Assembly (NCBI GenBank): GCA_024281095.1
Contig: JAMXLJ010000041.1
Span: forward strand, 1 to 47,057
From: Acidimicrobiia bacterium
Lineage (GTDB): Bacteria > Actinomycetota > Acidimicrobiia > IMCC26256 > JAMXLJ01
Direction: 5' to 3'
Length of the DNA: 47,057 nt
How positions within the stretch are numbered: the stretch's first letter is position 1; every line of letters starts with the position of its first letter. The notes under the pieces are model-generated. The model did no database searches. It was not told the origin of the DNA and worked only from the letters and a program-made list of their open reading frames with translations. Below, piece by piece: positions 31,726 through 40,590 of the stretch. A program made the translations under genes and the position numbers.

Positions 31726-32538
31726 TCAGCCGGCGAGCCAGGCCAGGGCGGCGCGGTGCGCGCGCCGGGCGAACTCGTCGACGGGCCGGGCCCGGTCGAC
31801 CGCCGACAGCACCTCGACGCTGATCGCGCCTTGGTAGCCCGACGCGTGCAGCCACCGTGCGACGGCATCGAGGTCGAAATCGCCTTCCCCCGGCAGACGC
31901 CGGCCGTGCAGTGCAGCGGAAGCGGCGTCCGCCCCGGTGTGGAGGAGATGGGGACCGTCCGCGAGTTGCACCAGCGCGACATCGGACGCCGCGAGCGCCT
32001 CGAGCTGCGGCCACGGCGCACCTGTACGGAAGAAGTGCCATGTGTCGACGATGACGCCGACGCGTGCGGTGGTGCGCAGTGGTTGCAACAGGGCGCTCGC
32101 CTCGTCGATCGAACGCACCTCCGTCGCAGGCGAGAACTCGACGCCGAGGCCGATGCCGGCCGAGGTGTACAGCTCGGCGCACCACTCGAAGAGATCGCGA
32201 GAGGCATCGTCGACCGGCGCCACCACCCTCACCTGCATCCACTCGGCACCGATGGCGTGCGCGGTCTCGAGGAGTTGCTCGGCACTGCGCCGGGTGCGAT
32301 CGGCATCGCCCTCGATGTTGAGCCCGGCGATGTCGCTGCACGTCATGTCGCGTGACGCGAGCGCATCGGTGATCTGGGCCCACGTGCCGCCGGCGGATGC
32401 ATGCGCGCGAAGCGAGAAGACGTCCGGGCTCATGGCGTCGAACCCCGCCGCGCCTGCGGCTGCGATCTGCACCAAGAGGGGCACGTCACAGCCGACGACG
32501 GGGCTGTGGTTCAGGGTCGCGAACGCCAGAGGGTTCAC
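31726..32538 (-). CDS. Sugar-phosphate isomerase/epimerase-like TIM-barrel protein
   Basis: AP-endonuclease-2/xylose-isomerase-like barrel protein of 270 aa. It has IEGDADRTRRSAEQLLETAHAIGAEWMQVR early, LGVEFSPATEV and VGVIVDTWHFFRTG as the metal-site strands (Glu, Asp and His), and a late strand AISVEVLSAVDRARP with Glu. Such proteins isomerise sugars, inositols or shikimate-type compounds. The start is GTG 32538; no clear ribosome binding site precedes it. It is followed by the peroxiredoxin 120 bp away, and is divergent from the membrane gene at 32665. The substrate is unknown. Confidence 0.85.
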   Translation of the reverse strand: MNPLAFATLNHSPVVGCDVPLLVQIAAAGAAGFDAMSPDVFSLRAHASAGGTWAQITDALASRDMTCSDIAGLNIEGDADRTRRSAEQLLETAHAIGAEWMQVRVVAPVDDASRDLFEWCAELYTSAGIGLGVEFSPATEVRSIDEASALLQPLRTTARVGVIVDTWHFFRTGAPWPQLEALAASDVALVQLADGPHLLHTGADAASAALHGRRLPGEGDFDLDAVARWLHASGYQGAISVEVLSAVDRARPVDEFARRAHRAALAWLAG

Positions 32539-32602
32539 GGTGCGGCCTCGGAAAACCGCATGTCGTGGGCGCGCTGCTTCCCGCCGTGAGCCATGGCCGG
32601 TC

Positions 32603-32608
32603 TATTCT
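32603..32608 (+). promoter_or_regulatory. Candidate -10 element for the membrane-protein gene
   Basis: TATTCT lies 56 bp before ATG 32665 and after the alternative ATG 32593. If used, transcription starts near 32615 and excludes the upstream start. No good -35 is seen. Confidence 0.35.
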
Positions 32609-32664
32609 CCCCCTCCACCAGCGCCGGTCCGTGGATCGTCCCCAACACGCCCGTGAGAGAGGTC

Positions 32665-34674
32665 ATGAACGATCGCCTTCGCCTGGTCCTCCTCAGCTTC
32701 CTCATGCTGTTCCTGGAGCTGGCGCTGATCCGATGGGCCGGGTCGAACGTCCTCTATCTCTCCTACTTCTCCAATTTCGTGCTGTTGGGGAGCTTCCTCG
32801 GGATCGGCATCGGGTTCCTCCGCGCCCAGAAGGAGCGCCGGCTGTTCCCGTACGCACCCCTCGCGCTCGCCGCGCTCGTTGCCTTCGTGCGCTTCTTCCC
32901 GGTGAAGATCCGCAGCACGGGGAGCGACATCATCTTCTTCGGCGGCCTGCAGCGCAGCGGCCCGCCGCGCTACGTCGTCCTCACGGTGGTCTTCATCGTG
33001 GTGACCGCGGCGATGGCGTTCATCGGTGAAGGCGTCGCGCGGGCGTTCGCGAAGTTCCAGCCGCTCCAGGCGTACCGGCTCGACCTGATCGGAAGCGTGC
33101 TGGGCATCGCCGGCTTCACACTGTTGTCGTTCCTCGGCGCGCGTCCGGTCGTCTGGGGTGCGGTGGTCGCGGCGGTGCTGCTCGCTCTGTACTGGCCGCG
33201 CGTCACGCTGCTGCAAGTGGCCGGTCTCGCTGTGTTCGTCGCGATCCTCGCCGCGGAGTCGTTCGCGAGCGGCACCTACTGGTCGCCGTATTACAAGATC
33301 GAGGTCAAGCAGAACAGCAACATCGGCGCGCGCCTCGTGTACGTGAACGGAGTTCCGCACCAGGCGATCCAACCGCCGACCGGCGGCAGCCGCCTGGTCT
33401 ACGAAACCGTCTACGAGCGCGTCGCGGTGCAGAACCCCGATCGCGTGCTCATCGTCGGGGCCGGCACGGGCAACGACGTCGCGCTGGCGCTCTCGCGCGG
33501 CGCCCGTCACGTCGACGCGGTCGAGATCGACCCGAAGCTGTACAAGCTCGGCAAGAAGCTCCACCCGAACCATCCGTACTCGGATCCGCGGGTGAAGGTG
33601 CACATCGACGACGGCCGCGCGTTCCTCCAGCGCACACACCGCAAGTACGACCTCATCCTCTTCGCGCTGCCCGACTCGATCACGCTCGTGTCGGGTCAGT
33701 CGAGCCTTCGTCTCGAGAGCTACCTCTTCACGAAGCAGGCGATGGAGGCGGCGCGCGACCATCTGAAGCCGCAGGGCGCCTTCGGCATGTACAACTACTA
33801 CCGCGAGTCGTGGCTCGTCGATCGGCTCGCCGGCACGCTCGCGGAGGTCTACAGCCGCGCGCCGTGCATCGACGACCAGGGCAGCGCGGCGAGCCACCTC
33901 GCGTTCCTCGAGGCGGCGCGGAGCGACTCCGCGCTGCGATGCCAGGCGGTGTGGAAGCCGACGACGAAGCACATCTCGGTGTCGACCGACGACCACCCGT
34001 TCCCCTACCTCCGCACGCGCACCCTTCCCGGGTTCTATCTCGCGACCATCGGCCTGATCCTGCTCGCGTCGCTGCTGATGATCAGAGTGGCGGCGGGGCC
34101 ATTGCGCCAGATGCGCAGCTACACCGACCTCTTCTTCATGGGCGCGGCATTCCTGCTTCTCGAAACCATGAACGTGGTGCGGTTCGCGCTCTTCTTCGGC
34201 ACCACATGGCTCGTCAACGCGCTCGTGTTCGCGGGCGTGTTGATCAGCGTGCTGCTCGCCGTCGAGGTGTCGAACCACGTCACGTTCCGAAAGCCGACGC
34301 GGCTCTATGCCGTGCTCCTCGCGTTCCTCGTGCTCGCGTTCTTCGTGCCGGCCAGCTGGGTGCTGTCGCTGTCGGTGCCGTTGCGTTTCCTCGTCGCGGT
34401 CGGGATCGCGTTCGCCCCCATCTTCATGGCGAACCTCGTGTTCACACAGCGCTTCAAGGACGTCGGCTCGTCGACGGTCGCGTTCGGCTCCAACCTGCTC
34501 GGCGCCATGGTCGGCGGGCTCCTCGAGTACACCTCGCTCATCATCGGTTACCGGGCCCTGCTCATCGTCGTGGCGGTGCTGTACGGCCTCGCGTTCGCGT
34601 TCGGGCGCCGGTACCTCGAGGGCGCATCGGAGCCGGAGGCGATCAGCGTCGCAGAAGGTGTCCCGGTCGGCTGA
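32665..34674 (+). CDS. Multi-TM protein with internal spermidine-synthase-like domain
   Basis: A 669-aa protein with about six N-terminal TM segments, a soluble Rossmann domain (about 210-450) and a C-terminal group of TM segments. The soluble part has GAGTGND (265-271), VEIDP (Glu287, Asp289) and VHIDDGRAFL, as in spermidine synthases. The aminopropyltransferase D-[ST]-D-P region is replaced by DLILFALPDS (329-338), so the acid that activates the amine is not in place and polyamine synthesis is doubtful. ATG 32665 has GAGAGG upstream. It may be a membrane methyl- or aminopropyl-transferase-like enzyme. The following GT-C gene is 17 bp away. Confidence 0.88.
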   Translation: MNDRLRLVLLSFLMLFLELALIRWAGSNVLYLSYFSNFVLLGSFLGIGIGFLRAQKERRLFPYAPLALAALVAFVRFFPVKIRSTGSDIIFFGGLQRSGPPRYVVLTVVFIVVTAAMAFIGEGVARAFAKFQPLQAYRLDLIGSVLGIAGFTLLSFLGARPVVWGAVVAAVLLALYWPRVTLLQVAGLAVFVAILAAESFASGTYWSPYYKIEVKQNSNIGARLVYVNGVPHQAIQPPTGGSRLVYETVYERVAVQNPDRVLIVGAGTGNDVALALSRGARHVDAVEIDPKLYKLGKKLHPNHPYSDPRVKVHIDDGRAFLQRTHRKYDLILFALPDSITLVSGQSSLRLESYLFTKQAMEAARDHLKPQGAFGMYNYYRESWLVDRLAGTLAEVYSRAPCIDDQGSAASHLAFLEAARSDSALRCQAVWKPTTKHISVSTDDHPFPYLRTRTLPGFYLATIGLILLASLLMIRVAAGPLRQMRSYTDLFFMGAAFLLLETMNVVRFALFFGTTWLVNALVFAGVLISVLLAVEVSNHVTFRKPTRLYAVLLAFLVLAFFVPASWVLSLSVPLRFLVAVGIAFAPIFMANLVFTQRFKDVGSSTVAFGSNLLGAMVGGLLEYTSLIIGYRALLIVVAVLYGLAFAFGRRYLEGASEPEAISVAEGVPVG

Positions 34675-34691
34675 TCTGCTGGTAGCGCCCG

Positions 34692-36464
34692 GTGGCCCCC
34701 GACGACGCGAGCACCCCGCAATCCACATTGGAAGACGATCGTCATGCGGTCACGGCAAGCGGCCCCGGCGGCCGGGGGCCGGCCACCGATTCCGCACCTG
34801 CGAACGATCTCGAGCCCGTCGCGACGAGCAGAGGGGTCTGGGTCACCATCGCGTTGGTCACCGCGGCGGCGTTCCTGCTCCCGTTGCGGGCGATGCTGCA
34901 CACGGCCGGGCCCGCGATGGAAGAGGGCTTCATGCTCGTCTTCCCGGAGCGAGTACTGCACGGCGCCATCCCGAACAAGGACTTCCTGAACCTCTACGGG
35001 CCGGGCAGCGTGTGGTTGCTCGCCGGCGTCTACAAGGTGTTCGGCGTCGGCATCATGGTCGAGCGCACCGTCGGCCTGATACAGCTCGCCGGCGCGGCAG
35101 TGGGTACCGCCCTGCTGGTGCGGTGGTGGGGCCACGCGACGGCCGCCACCGCCGTGGTCCTGTCGGCGATGTTCCTCGCGCCCACGATGCAGCTGACTGC
35201 GATCCCGTGGATGGGCGCGATGGCGCTCGGGCTTCTCGCGGCGGCGGCGCTCGTGCAGGCGCGGCACGACAGCGGTCTCGGCCGCGACCATACGGCGGCG
35301 CGGTGGGCCGTCGTCGGCGGCGTGCTCGCCGGCCTGGCGATCCTCTACCGGATCGACCTCGGGCTGGCAGTCGTGCTGGCGGGCACCGCCGCGCTGTGGG
35401 GTCTGCCCCGCAGACCGGTGCGCGCCGCGCTGCTCGGGCTCGCGTGCGGGCTCGCACCGTACGCGGTGCACGTGGCGCTCGCCGGGCCCGGCACCGTCGT
35501 GCGCGGGCTGATCGTCGATCCCGTCTTCCATCTCCGTTCCGCTCGACGGCTCCCCGTTCCGCCCGACTTCTCGCACCTGCACGGCGTCGAGCGCGTGATC
35601 GGCCTCGTCGACCGCTGGTGGCCGCTCCCACGCCTCACGCCGCCGCACCAGCTCTTCGTCTGGTTCGTCCTGCTCGCGGCGATCACGCCCGCCGTGATCG
35701 TCATCGCGCTCCTGGCGACCCGCCGCGAGCCGCGCGCGTTGCGGCCGCGTGTGCTCCTCGTCGGCTCGTTGTTCGCGCTCGGCGTCTTCCCTCAGGCGGT
35801 GCAACGCGCCGACGGGATCCATTTCGCGTGGGTGAGCTCGGTGCTCGTGGCGCTCGTTCCCGCGGCAGCCGTCGAGCTGGCCCGGATGCTGCACCCACGT
35901 TGGCGACCATCGCATGTGGCAATCGCGGCGTCGGCGCTCGTCATTGCGGCGTGCACGGTGACGCTCCCGACCTATACGGCGCGTCGCTACATCGCATTGG
36001 TACAGGACTCGACGCATCGGGCACACACGGTCGCGATCGTGAACGAGGGCCGCACGTTCTACAGCGGCGACCGGCAGTTTGCCCACAGCATCGAGGCGTT
36101 GCTGCACACCGTCGAGCAATCGGCCAAGCCCGGAAGCCGGATCATCGTCGGCAACACCGACATGCGTCGCGTGCCGTACAACGACAGCTTCCTGTACTAC
36201 TTGCTGCCGCAATACCAACCGGGCACGCGCTTCATCGAGTTCGAGCCCGGCATCACCAACCGACGCGGAACGGTGCTCACGCGGGAGATGCAACGGGCCG
36301 ACGTGTTCATCGCCAGCGACCGTTGGCTGACCTGGGACGAGCCCAATTCGTCGATGAAGCCCGGCGATCCGGGCCCGCGTCGGGTCCTGCTCGAGGAGTT
36401 CTGCCCGCGCGACGACTTCGGCAACGGCTACAAGCTGTTCCTTCGCTGCGCACCCAAACCGTGA
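34692..36464 (+). CDS. GT-C-type membrane glycosyltransferase-like protein (GT39/ArnT-like)
   Basis: A 590-aa protein with a hydrophilic N-terminal 45 residues, about ten TM segments and a soluble C-terminal part. The first extracytoplasmic loop has PAMEEGFMLVFPERVLHG with acidic Glu77 and Glu78, then NKDFLNLYGPGSVW, the pattern of polyprenyl-phosphate-sugar-dependent GT39-like proteins. It probably transfers a sugar from a lipid carrier to an envelope acceptor. The start is GTG 34692. It is cotranscribed with the spermidine-synthase-like gene and convergent with the next membrane gene, with only 8 bp between the stops. Confidence 0.8.
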   Translation: MAPDDASTPQSTLEDDRHAVTASGPGGRGPATDSAPANDLEPVATSRGVWVTIALVTAAAFLLPLRAMLHTAGPAMEEGFMLVFPERVLHGAIPNKDFLNLYGPGSVWLLAGVYKVFGVGIMVERTVGLIQLAGAAVGTALLVRWWGHATAATAVVLSAMFLAPTMQLTAIPWMGAMALGLLAAAALVQARHDSGLGRDHTAARWAVVGGVLAGLAILYRIDLGLAVVLAGTAALWGLPRRPVRAALLGLACGLAPYAVHVALAGPGTVVRGLIVDPVFHLRSARRLPVPPDFSHLHGVERVIGLVDRWWPLPRLTPPHQLFVWFVLLAAITPAVIVIALLATRREPRALRPRVLLVGSLFALGVFPQAVQRADGIHFAWVSSVLVALVPAAAVELARMLHPRWRPSHVAIAASALVIAACTVTLPTYTARRYIALVQDSTHRAHTVAIVNEGRTFYSGDRQFAHSIEALLHTVEQSAKPGSRIIVGNTDMRRVPYNDSFLYYLLPQYQPGTRFIEFEPGITNRRGTVLTREMQRADVFIASDRWLTWDEPNSSMKPGDPGPRRVLLEEFCPRDDFGNGYKLFLRCAPKP

Positions 36465-36472
36465 GCGCTGAC

Positions 36473-38299
36473 TCAGTGCAGGTCGAGGACCTCGAATCGC
36501 CTGTCGCCGCCGAGTGAGCGGTACTGCTGCTGCATGAATGCGACGGCCGCGGTCACAGAAGCGCACGTGAGTTGTTTGCGATCCACGACGACGAACCGCA
36601 CGTGGAAGTCGCTTCGCAGTGCCGCGACGTCAGCACCGTCGAACGGGCTCAGGGGACGCGGCCGGGTCGTGAGCCTGCCGTAGGCCTTCTGGTCGCAGCG
36701 CAGCTTCGTGAACGCCGTCGAACGGGTGTACGCGACGAGCTTCGTGTGCCAAGGGTTCGCGGCAAAGGATCCTGCGCACCCGACAATGGCGGTGCGATGG
36801 AAGATCTGATAGCTCTCGAGCGCGGGATCGCAGTCTGCGGGAACGTCGAGCACCGTGTCGCCGGGCCGGGCGAGCTGCGCGACGCGCGCGAAGGCGCGCT
36901 TGCTGGCGGGAGTGGTGTTCGTGCTCACGGTCGGAAGCGGGATCAGCAGGTTCGTGACGAGCAAGCCGGCGCACACGGCACCGACGACGACGAGCCTCGC
37001 GCCGGAGCCCGCGGCGCGCACGACCCGGTCGAGCGCGACGGCCGACGCGGCCGCAAGGAGGCCGGTGAGCACGTAGCCGGCCCGGGCCGGTGCACGAAGC
37101 GCACCGAGACCGGGTACCGAGAGCACGATCCGGAACGGGAGGAACGACACCGGCCCGTGCGCGCCGGTCCACACGAAATCTCCCCCGAACTTCAAGGACG
37201 GACCGAGGCTGAAGAGCCAGAGGACCCCTGCCGCGACCGCGAGCGGCAATCGGAAGGGCGACGGCAACACCAGGAACAGGACGAACCCGATCAGGAGCAG
37301 GAGTCCGGGAAAGATCGTGAACTCGAGCGCATGCGTGGTGTCGGGCAACCGGAACAGCGCGCGGTCGACCGCGTGGGGCCGTGGGATGCGGACGGTTGCC
37401 CGGGTCGGCTGAGCGAGGACCTGCAGCGCGTCGGCCGAGTAGAGCGTGCTGTCGGCGAGTAGCTCCGTCTTCGCCCCGTGTCGCTTCTCGGCGCGGTCGA
37501 AGCGGATCCGCGGCGCGACGAACGGCAGCAGGAGCACGAAGGCCACGCCGGCTGCCGCGATCGCAGCCAGGGGCATCTTGAACTCGCGCCGCCGCACCGC
37601 CGCGACCGCAATGATCGCGCCGTACGCGAGGCCGCCGAACACGAGGAAGTAGATGCTGCAGAGGAACGCGAGCGTCAGCAGCACGGTGAGGCGCACGGGC
37701 CTGATGCCGCGCGTTCCGGCAGCCACGTCGAGCGCGTCGGCGATCAGCAGCGGCACGGTGAAGGCCCAGAAGAGCGGCAACAGGCTGACCTGCACGCTCA
37801 GGCCGATCGACGGCGCGGTCAGGAACGCGACCGCGATCAGGCAGTGCACGAGCCGGCGGTCGCTGAGGCGGCGCGCCAGCGCCCGCGCGCTGAAGACGTT
37901 GAGGAACGCCCCGGTCACCATCGCGAGGTTGAACGCGAGCACCGGGCCGACCACGAGGTTGTAGACGCCCGAGACGTAGGAAGGGAGGTACCCGTCGATG
38001 AGCCGGAGGTCGTACCCGAACGGGCTGATGACGTCGGGGACGTGCAGCGGGACGATGTGGCCGGCGGCGATGAGGCGCCCCATGCGCCAGCCGAGCCAGG
38101 TGTAATAGCGGCCGTCGTCGCTCCCACCGAGGATCGCGTGACGCGCGTGCAGGATCGCGGGCCACACCACACAGGCGACGGCGACGACGTACACGGCGAG
38201 CTCGGCCACGCCCGGAAGCGTCAGCCGCGGGACGCGGCGGTCCGGAGCTGTCGAGAGTGCGACGGACGTCGTGTCGGTTCCGTCGAGTTGCTGGGTCAC
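36473..38299 (-). CDS. Polytopic membrane protein, probable GT-C-type glycosyltransferase
   Basis: A 608-aa protein with about eleven TM segments and a soluble C-terminal domain (about 460-608). After TM1 comes GGSDDGRYYTWLGWRMGRL with paired Asp61 and Asp62, the kind of acidic first-loop motif used by GT-C enzymes, then ISPFGYDLRLIDGYLPSYV. The C-terminal domain contains several Cys residues (CDPALESYQIFHRTAIVGC, LRCDQ, LTCAS), unusual for this window, which could form extracytoplasmic disulfides. Specific donor and acceptor are unknown. It lies downstream of the acyltransferase on the same strand. Confidence 0.75.
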   Translation of the reverse strand: MTQQLDGTDTTSVALSTAPDRRVPRLTLPGVAELAVYVVAVACVVWPAILHARHAILGGSDDGRYYTWLGWRMGRLIAAGHIVPLHVPDVISPFGYDLRLIDGYLPSYVSGVYNLVVGPVLAFNLAMVTGAFLNVFSARALARRLSDRRLVHCLIAVAFLTAPSIGLSVQVSLLPLFWAFTVPLLIADALDVAAGTRGIRPVRLTVLLTLAFLCSIYFLVFGGLAYGAIIAVAAVRRREFKMPLAAIAAAGVAFVLLLPFVAPRIRFDRAEKRHGAKTELLADSTLYSADALQVLAQPTRATVRIPRPHAVDRALFRLPDTTHALEFTIFPGLLLLIGFVLFLVLPSPFRLPLAVAAGVLWLFSLGPSLKFGGDFVWTGAHGPVSFLPFRIVLSVPGLGALRAPARAGYVLTGLLAAASAVALDRVVRAAGSGARLVVVGAVCAGLLVTNLLIPLPTVSTNTTPASKRAFARVAQLARPGDTVLDVPADCDPALESYQIFHRTAIVGCAGSFAANPWHTKLVAYTRSTAFTKLRCDQKAYGRLTTRPRPLSPFDGADVAALRSDFHVRFVVVDRKQLTCASVTAAVAFMQQQYRSLGGDRRFEVLDLH

Positions 38300-38375
38300 G
38301 CGTGCCCTCGGCGTCTCGTGCGGTCGTCGAGCGGTGCCGGCGACCGTACCCGACGAGGCCTCATCGTCCGGGCTC

Positions 38376-38393
38376 GGCCGCGAAGGCGCGGCC
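38376..38393. terminator. Stem-loop downstream of the acyltransferase gene
   Basis: GGCCGCG (38376-38382) and CGCGGCC (38387-38393) pair perfectly around AAGG, just beyond the acyltransferase stop on the minus strand. It may separate the acyltransferase from the following membrane gene. No T-run is present. Confidence 0.4.
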
Positions 38394-38398
38394 CGGAG

Positions 38399-39589
38399 TC
38401 ATGCGGCCCTTCGGGAGACCAGATGATGAGCAGCCCATCTCGCGCGCCGCAGGATCGGGCGCTCGAGGAGGTACCAGCTCGCAGTGGCCGCGGCCAGCAC
38501 GACGGGGAAGGCCACGAGGAGCAACACGATGGGATTGCCCTTCTGGAGCGGCCAACCGAGCCACTCGCCGAGCACGATCTGCAGCACGAACCAGTGCCAG
38601 AGGTACAGCCCGTAGCTGACGAGGCCGAGGAACGTCAGCACCTTTGTGCTGAGCAGGCGCCGTATGAGGCCGTGATCCTGCGGGCCCAGCACCGCCGGCA
38701 CGACGACCAGGGCGCCGAGGATCGTGTTGAGCACGTTCAGGCTCACGTCCTGCAACGTGCTCGTCGGCTGGAAGGGCCGGACGCCCACGACGACCGGGAT
38801 GGCGACGAAGACGAGCGCCGCGAGCGTCCACCAGATCCATGACGCACGGCCGGCCCGGTCGATGGCCGCCGCCGTGCGTTCACTCCACGGCGCGACGGCG
38901 AGGACCGCGAGCAGCATGCCGAGCGCGAACGCGGCGAGATGCTGCGGGAGCACGGCGAGCCACGGCTGCTGCACGCCGGAGGCGATGGCGACGATCGCGG
39001 CCACGCCGATCGCGCAGAGCGCCGCAATGCCTGCCAGCTCGGTCGAGCGCGCGTTCCACCGGCGGGCGACAGCCGCGATGAACACGGCGTACAACGGCAG
39101 GAAGGCGTAGAACGTCACCTCGACGACCAGGCTCCACGCCGGCGGGATCCCTTCGTAGAAGGGGTTCTTGAGGTGCACGTACGTGAGCGTGAGGGTTGCG
39201 TTCGTGAAGAAGCCCTTCAGGCCTTCGACGTGGGCGCGTGGGACCACGAGCGTGAAGAACGCGAGCACGGCCCAATACGCCGGGTAGATGCGGGCGAACC
39301 GCCGGATGGCGTACCCGCGGAGGTCGACCGGACGGCCCTCCCTCAGATGGGCGATCGCGAACGGCCGGTACAGCAGGAATCCCGAAGTCGCGAAGAAGAT
39401 CCAGACACCTGCGTTCAGGTTCCACCAGAACGACCCGCCCGGCGTACGGAACCACGTCGAGAAGAACACCGCGTGGTAGCCGATCACCATCACGGCCGCG
39501 ATCGCCCGGATGCCGTCGAAGCACGGGAAATGGTCGTTCGACGTGGGCGTGCCGTGCCGCGCCCCCGAGGCAGAGACTTCCGCAACCAC
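38399..39589 (-). CDS. Acyltransferase-3-family membrane protein
   Basis: A 396-aa, roughly ten-TM O-acyltransferase of the family that acetylates or acylates cell-surface sugars. The family motif is FDGIRAIAAVMVIGYH with Arg28 and His39, followed by FFATSGFLLYRPF and RRFARIYPAYWAVL. Late motifs are GLVSYGLYLWHWFV and YLLERPILRRAR. The start is GTG 39589. Together with the two GT-C-type proteins and the synthase-like gene it makes an envelope-modification group. The acceptor is unknown. Confidence 0.9.
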   Translation of the reverse strand: MVAEVSASGARHGTPTSNDHFPCFDGIRAIAAVMVIGYHAVFFSTWFRTPGGSFWWNLNAGVWIFFATSGFLLYRPFAIAHLREGRPVDLRGYAIRRFARIYPAYWAVLAFFTLVVPRAHVEGLKGFFTNATLTLTYVHLKNPFYEGIPPAWSLVVEVTFYAFLPLYAVFIAAVARRWNARSTELAGIAALCAIGVAAIVAIASGVQQPWLAVLPQHLAAFALGMLLAVLAVAPWSERTAAAIDRAGRASWIWWTLAALVFVAIPVVVGVRPFQPTSTLQDVSLNVLNTILGALVVVPAVLGPQDHGLIRRLLSTKVLTFLGLVSYGLYLWHWFVLQIVLGEWLGWPLQKGNPIVLLLVAFPVVLAAATASWYLLERPILRRARWAAHHLVSRRAA

Positions 39590-39645
39590 GAAGGCCGCAG
39601 GCTACCTCGGCCTGCCATTCCATCCCGGCACGCTGCCCCGAAGGA

Positions 39646-40590
39646 TCAGCGGCCGGCCAGATTCTCGACGACGGGTGCGAACGGCTCCATCGCGTCGTCG
39701 GGCACGACCCAGTAGCTGATCCCGTAGCGCCGGCGACGCTCCTCCAATGCCGCGCAGAGCTCGTCGACGGTACCGATGAGCGTGATCGGCACGTCGAGGG
39801 CCTCGTCGGGATCGAGGCCGAACGCAGGGCCGAGCTGCGCTGCGATCTCGGACCGGTTCGGCACGATCATCACGACGGCGCAATGGCACTGCAGCTCGAT
39901 GTCGTCGATGCGTTCACCGGCGGCATCGCGCACCCACCGGACCTTCTCGTCGAACGCCGAAGGGGTGACGCTCGCGGCCGCCTCCTTGCCGAGCTCGCCG
40001 GCGCGCAGCGTTGCGTTGATACCGACGATGTCGGCCTCGCGCGCCCCGATCGACAGCACCCGACGGCCGCCCCCGCCGATGCACACCTTCGGATGAGGCT
40101 TCCGGTGCGGCGCCGGAGTGCCCACGGCACCGGCAATCGTGTAGTGACGCCCCTCGAACTGCACCGGCTCGTCGGACGACCAGAGCGCCTTCATGACGGC
40201 GAGCGACTCGGCCATGCGGTCGATGCGAAGGCCGGGCGCGTCGTAGGTCAGGCCGGCGCCGTCGTAGTCGCTGCGACGCCACCCCGCGCCGATGCCGAAC
40301 TCCACCCGCCCTTCGGTCGCGAGATCGAGGGTCGCGATCTCCTTGGCGAGCACCACGGGGTGCCGGTAGTCGTTGGCGAACACGAGCGACCCGACGTTGA
40401 GCCGCTCGGTGGCCTCCGCAGCGATCGTGAGACCGACGATCGGCGCCCACTGTTCCTGGAAGTGGTCGGGCATGAAGAGCGTCGAGTACCCGAGGGCTTC
40501 CGCCCGTCGGGCCCGCGCCCGCCAGGTGTCGCCATCGGGCGCGTTCGACGTGATGACGCCGAATCGAAACGGCCGAGCCCGGTTGCTCAC
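39646..40590 (-). CDS. LLM-class F420-dependent oxidoreductase
   Basis: A 314-aa luciferase-like protein. FGVITSNAPDGDTWRARARR, STLFMPDHFQEQWAP, LNVGSLVFANDYRHPVVLAKE and GRVEFGIGAGWRRSDYDGAG are in the order and form of actinobacterial F420-dependent LLM enzymes; CIGGGGRRVLSIGAREADIVGIN is the cofactor-phosphate region. The GTG start at 40590 overlaps the stop of the amidohydrolase (GTGA), so the two are coupled. The reaction is probably an oxidation or reduction of an alcohol, aldehyde or enone; the substrate is unknown. Confidence 0.9.
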   Translation of the reverse strand: MSNRARPFRFGVITSNAPDGDTWRARARRAEALGYSTLFMPDHFQEQWAPIVGLTIAAEATERLNVGSLVFANDYRHPVVLAKEIATLDLATEGRVEFGIGAGWRRSDYDGAGLTYDAPGLRIDRMAESLAVMKALWSSDEPVQFEGRHYTIAGAVGTPAPHRKPHPKVCIGGGGRRVLSIGAREADIVGINATLRAGELGKEAAASVTPSAFDEKVRWVRDAAGERIDDIELQCHCAVVMIVPNRSEIAAQLGPAFGLDPDEALDVPITLIGTVDELCAALEERRRRYGISYWVVPDDAMEPFAPVVENLAGR

